Positions 4,806-5,000 of a stretch of DNA of 5,000 nucleotides are shown in pieces (position 1 is the first letter of the stretch; every line of letters starts with the position of its first letter). Both the position numbers and the translations under genes were made by a program. Source of the DNA: Candidatus Omnitrophota bacterium (GTDB lineage Bacteria; Omnitrophota; Gorgyraeia; Duberdicusellales; 4484-171); NCBI GenBank assembly GCA_003644405.1, contig QNCE01000093.1, positions 1 to 5,000 of the forward strand, written 5' to 3'. The notes under the pieces are model-generated. The model was not told where the DNA came from. It did not search any database and saw only the letters and a program-made list of their open reading frames with translations.

Positions 4806-5000
4806 ATGTATACTTCTAACTTAAAAAGAAATGATTTCTTTGTGGTTTCGGTAAATAATGAGAATCAGCTTTTGGTAAGGCGCCCTTTTTCTAAGAAAAT
4901 AGAGGCAGTTTTTGGCGAGTTTAAAGTGGAAAGAAATAATCTTATATACGAAGTTGACAAATCTTTCTCTTCTCCTTATTCTTTGCCAGATAAAATAAAG
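4806..5000 (+). CDS. Unrecognised protein, 5' part only
   Basis: Open from ATG 4806 through the window end (65 codons, no stop), beginning MYTSNLKRNDFFVVS. The start lies 18 bases after the HTH gene stop with only a weak purine-rich stretch (ATAAGAGAATAG) before it. The visible part has alternating hydrophobic and polar residues suggestive of beta strands, with no signal peptide, membrane segment or motif that I recognise. Codon use resembles its neighbours. Because no promoter or terminator is evident in the gap, it may be read from the toxin-antitoxin promoter, or it may belong to the older locus into which that module was placed. Confidence 0.6.
   Translation, partial: MYTSNLKRNDFFVVSVNNENQLLVRRPFSKKIEAVFGEFKVERNNLIYEVDKSFSSPYSLPDKIK

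Noticed and set aside
1..5000. CRISPR array, tRNA or rRNA genes
   Set aside because: No regularly spaced short repeats with unique spacers, no cloverleaf with a recognisable TTC-containing T loop, and no rRNA-like stretch were seen on either strand.

Overview
This is an AT-rich bacterial window (about one third G+C by eye) in which every recognisable gene lies on the + strand. No rRNA, tRNA or phylogenetic marker is present, so I cannot name the organism. Frequent TTA/ATA/AAA/AGA codons, a family-4 glycosyltransferase beside a radical SAM gene, and a perfect bacterial -35/-10 promoter suggest a low-GC bacterium, possibly from an uncultivated lineage. TGA is a normal stop here: it ends the nucleotidyltransferase gene (4267-4269) and the HTH gene (4785-4787).

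Layout. 2-88: probable last codons of an upstream gene. 95-1180: intact GT4 glycosyltransferase. 1181-1216: a short remnant matching the 3' end of the HTH antitoxin-like gene found 3.5 kb downstream. 1274-1618: wreck of a second glycosyltransferase, with a large internal deletion and one in-frame TGA, whose tail overlaps the start of a radical SAM gene. 1605-1670: only the first 14 codons of that radical SAM reading frame survive at this position. 1724-3079: an intact AAA ATPase with a DUF4143 C-terminal domain. 3092-3415: the radical SAM gene starts again after the ATPase, but is truncated and has lost a conserved loop. 3416-3558: spacer with a perfect consensus promoter and a 41-bp palindrome. 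3559-4269 and 4266-4787: a translationally coupled pair, an AbiEii-like nucleotidyltransferase and an XRE-family HTH protein, read as a toxin-antitoxin module. 4806-5000: start of an unrecognised gene cut by the window edge.

Interpretation. The background is a polysaccharide or cell-surface glycan locus (glycosyltransferase, second glycosyltransferase, radical SAM) that is decaying and has taken up selfish or defence-like genes. The clearest structural signal is a 68-bp direct repeat (1582-1649 and 3069-3136, two mismatches) bracketing the ATPase. Both copies carry the same junction, the glycosyltransferase tail overlapping the radical SAM start, so the ATPase segment appears to have entered that junction and duplicated it. 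The ATPase stop codon lies inside the second repeat copy. The second strong signal is the palindrome over the -10 box of the nucleotidyltransferase/HTH pair, a likely autoregulatory operator. The HTH-gene remnant at 1181 suggests that a relative of this module once sat next to the first glycosyltransferase.
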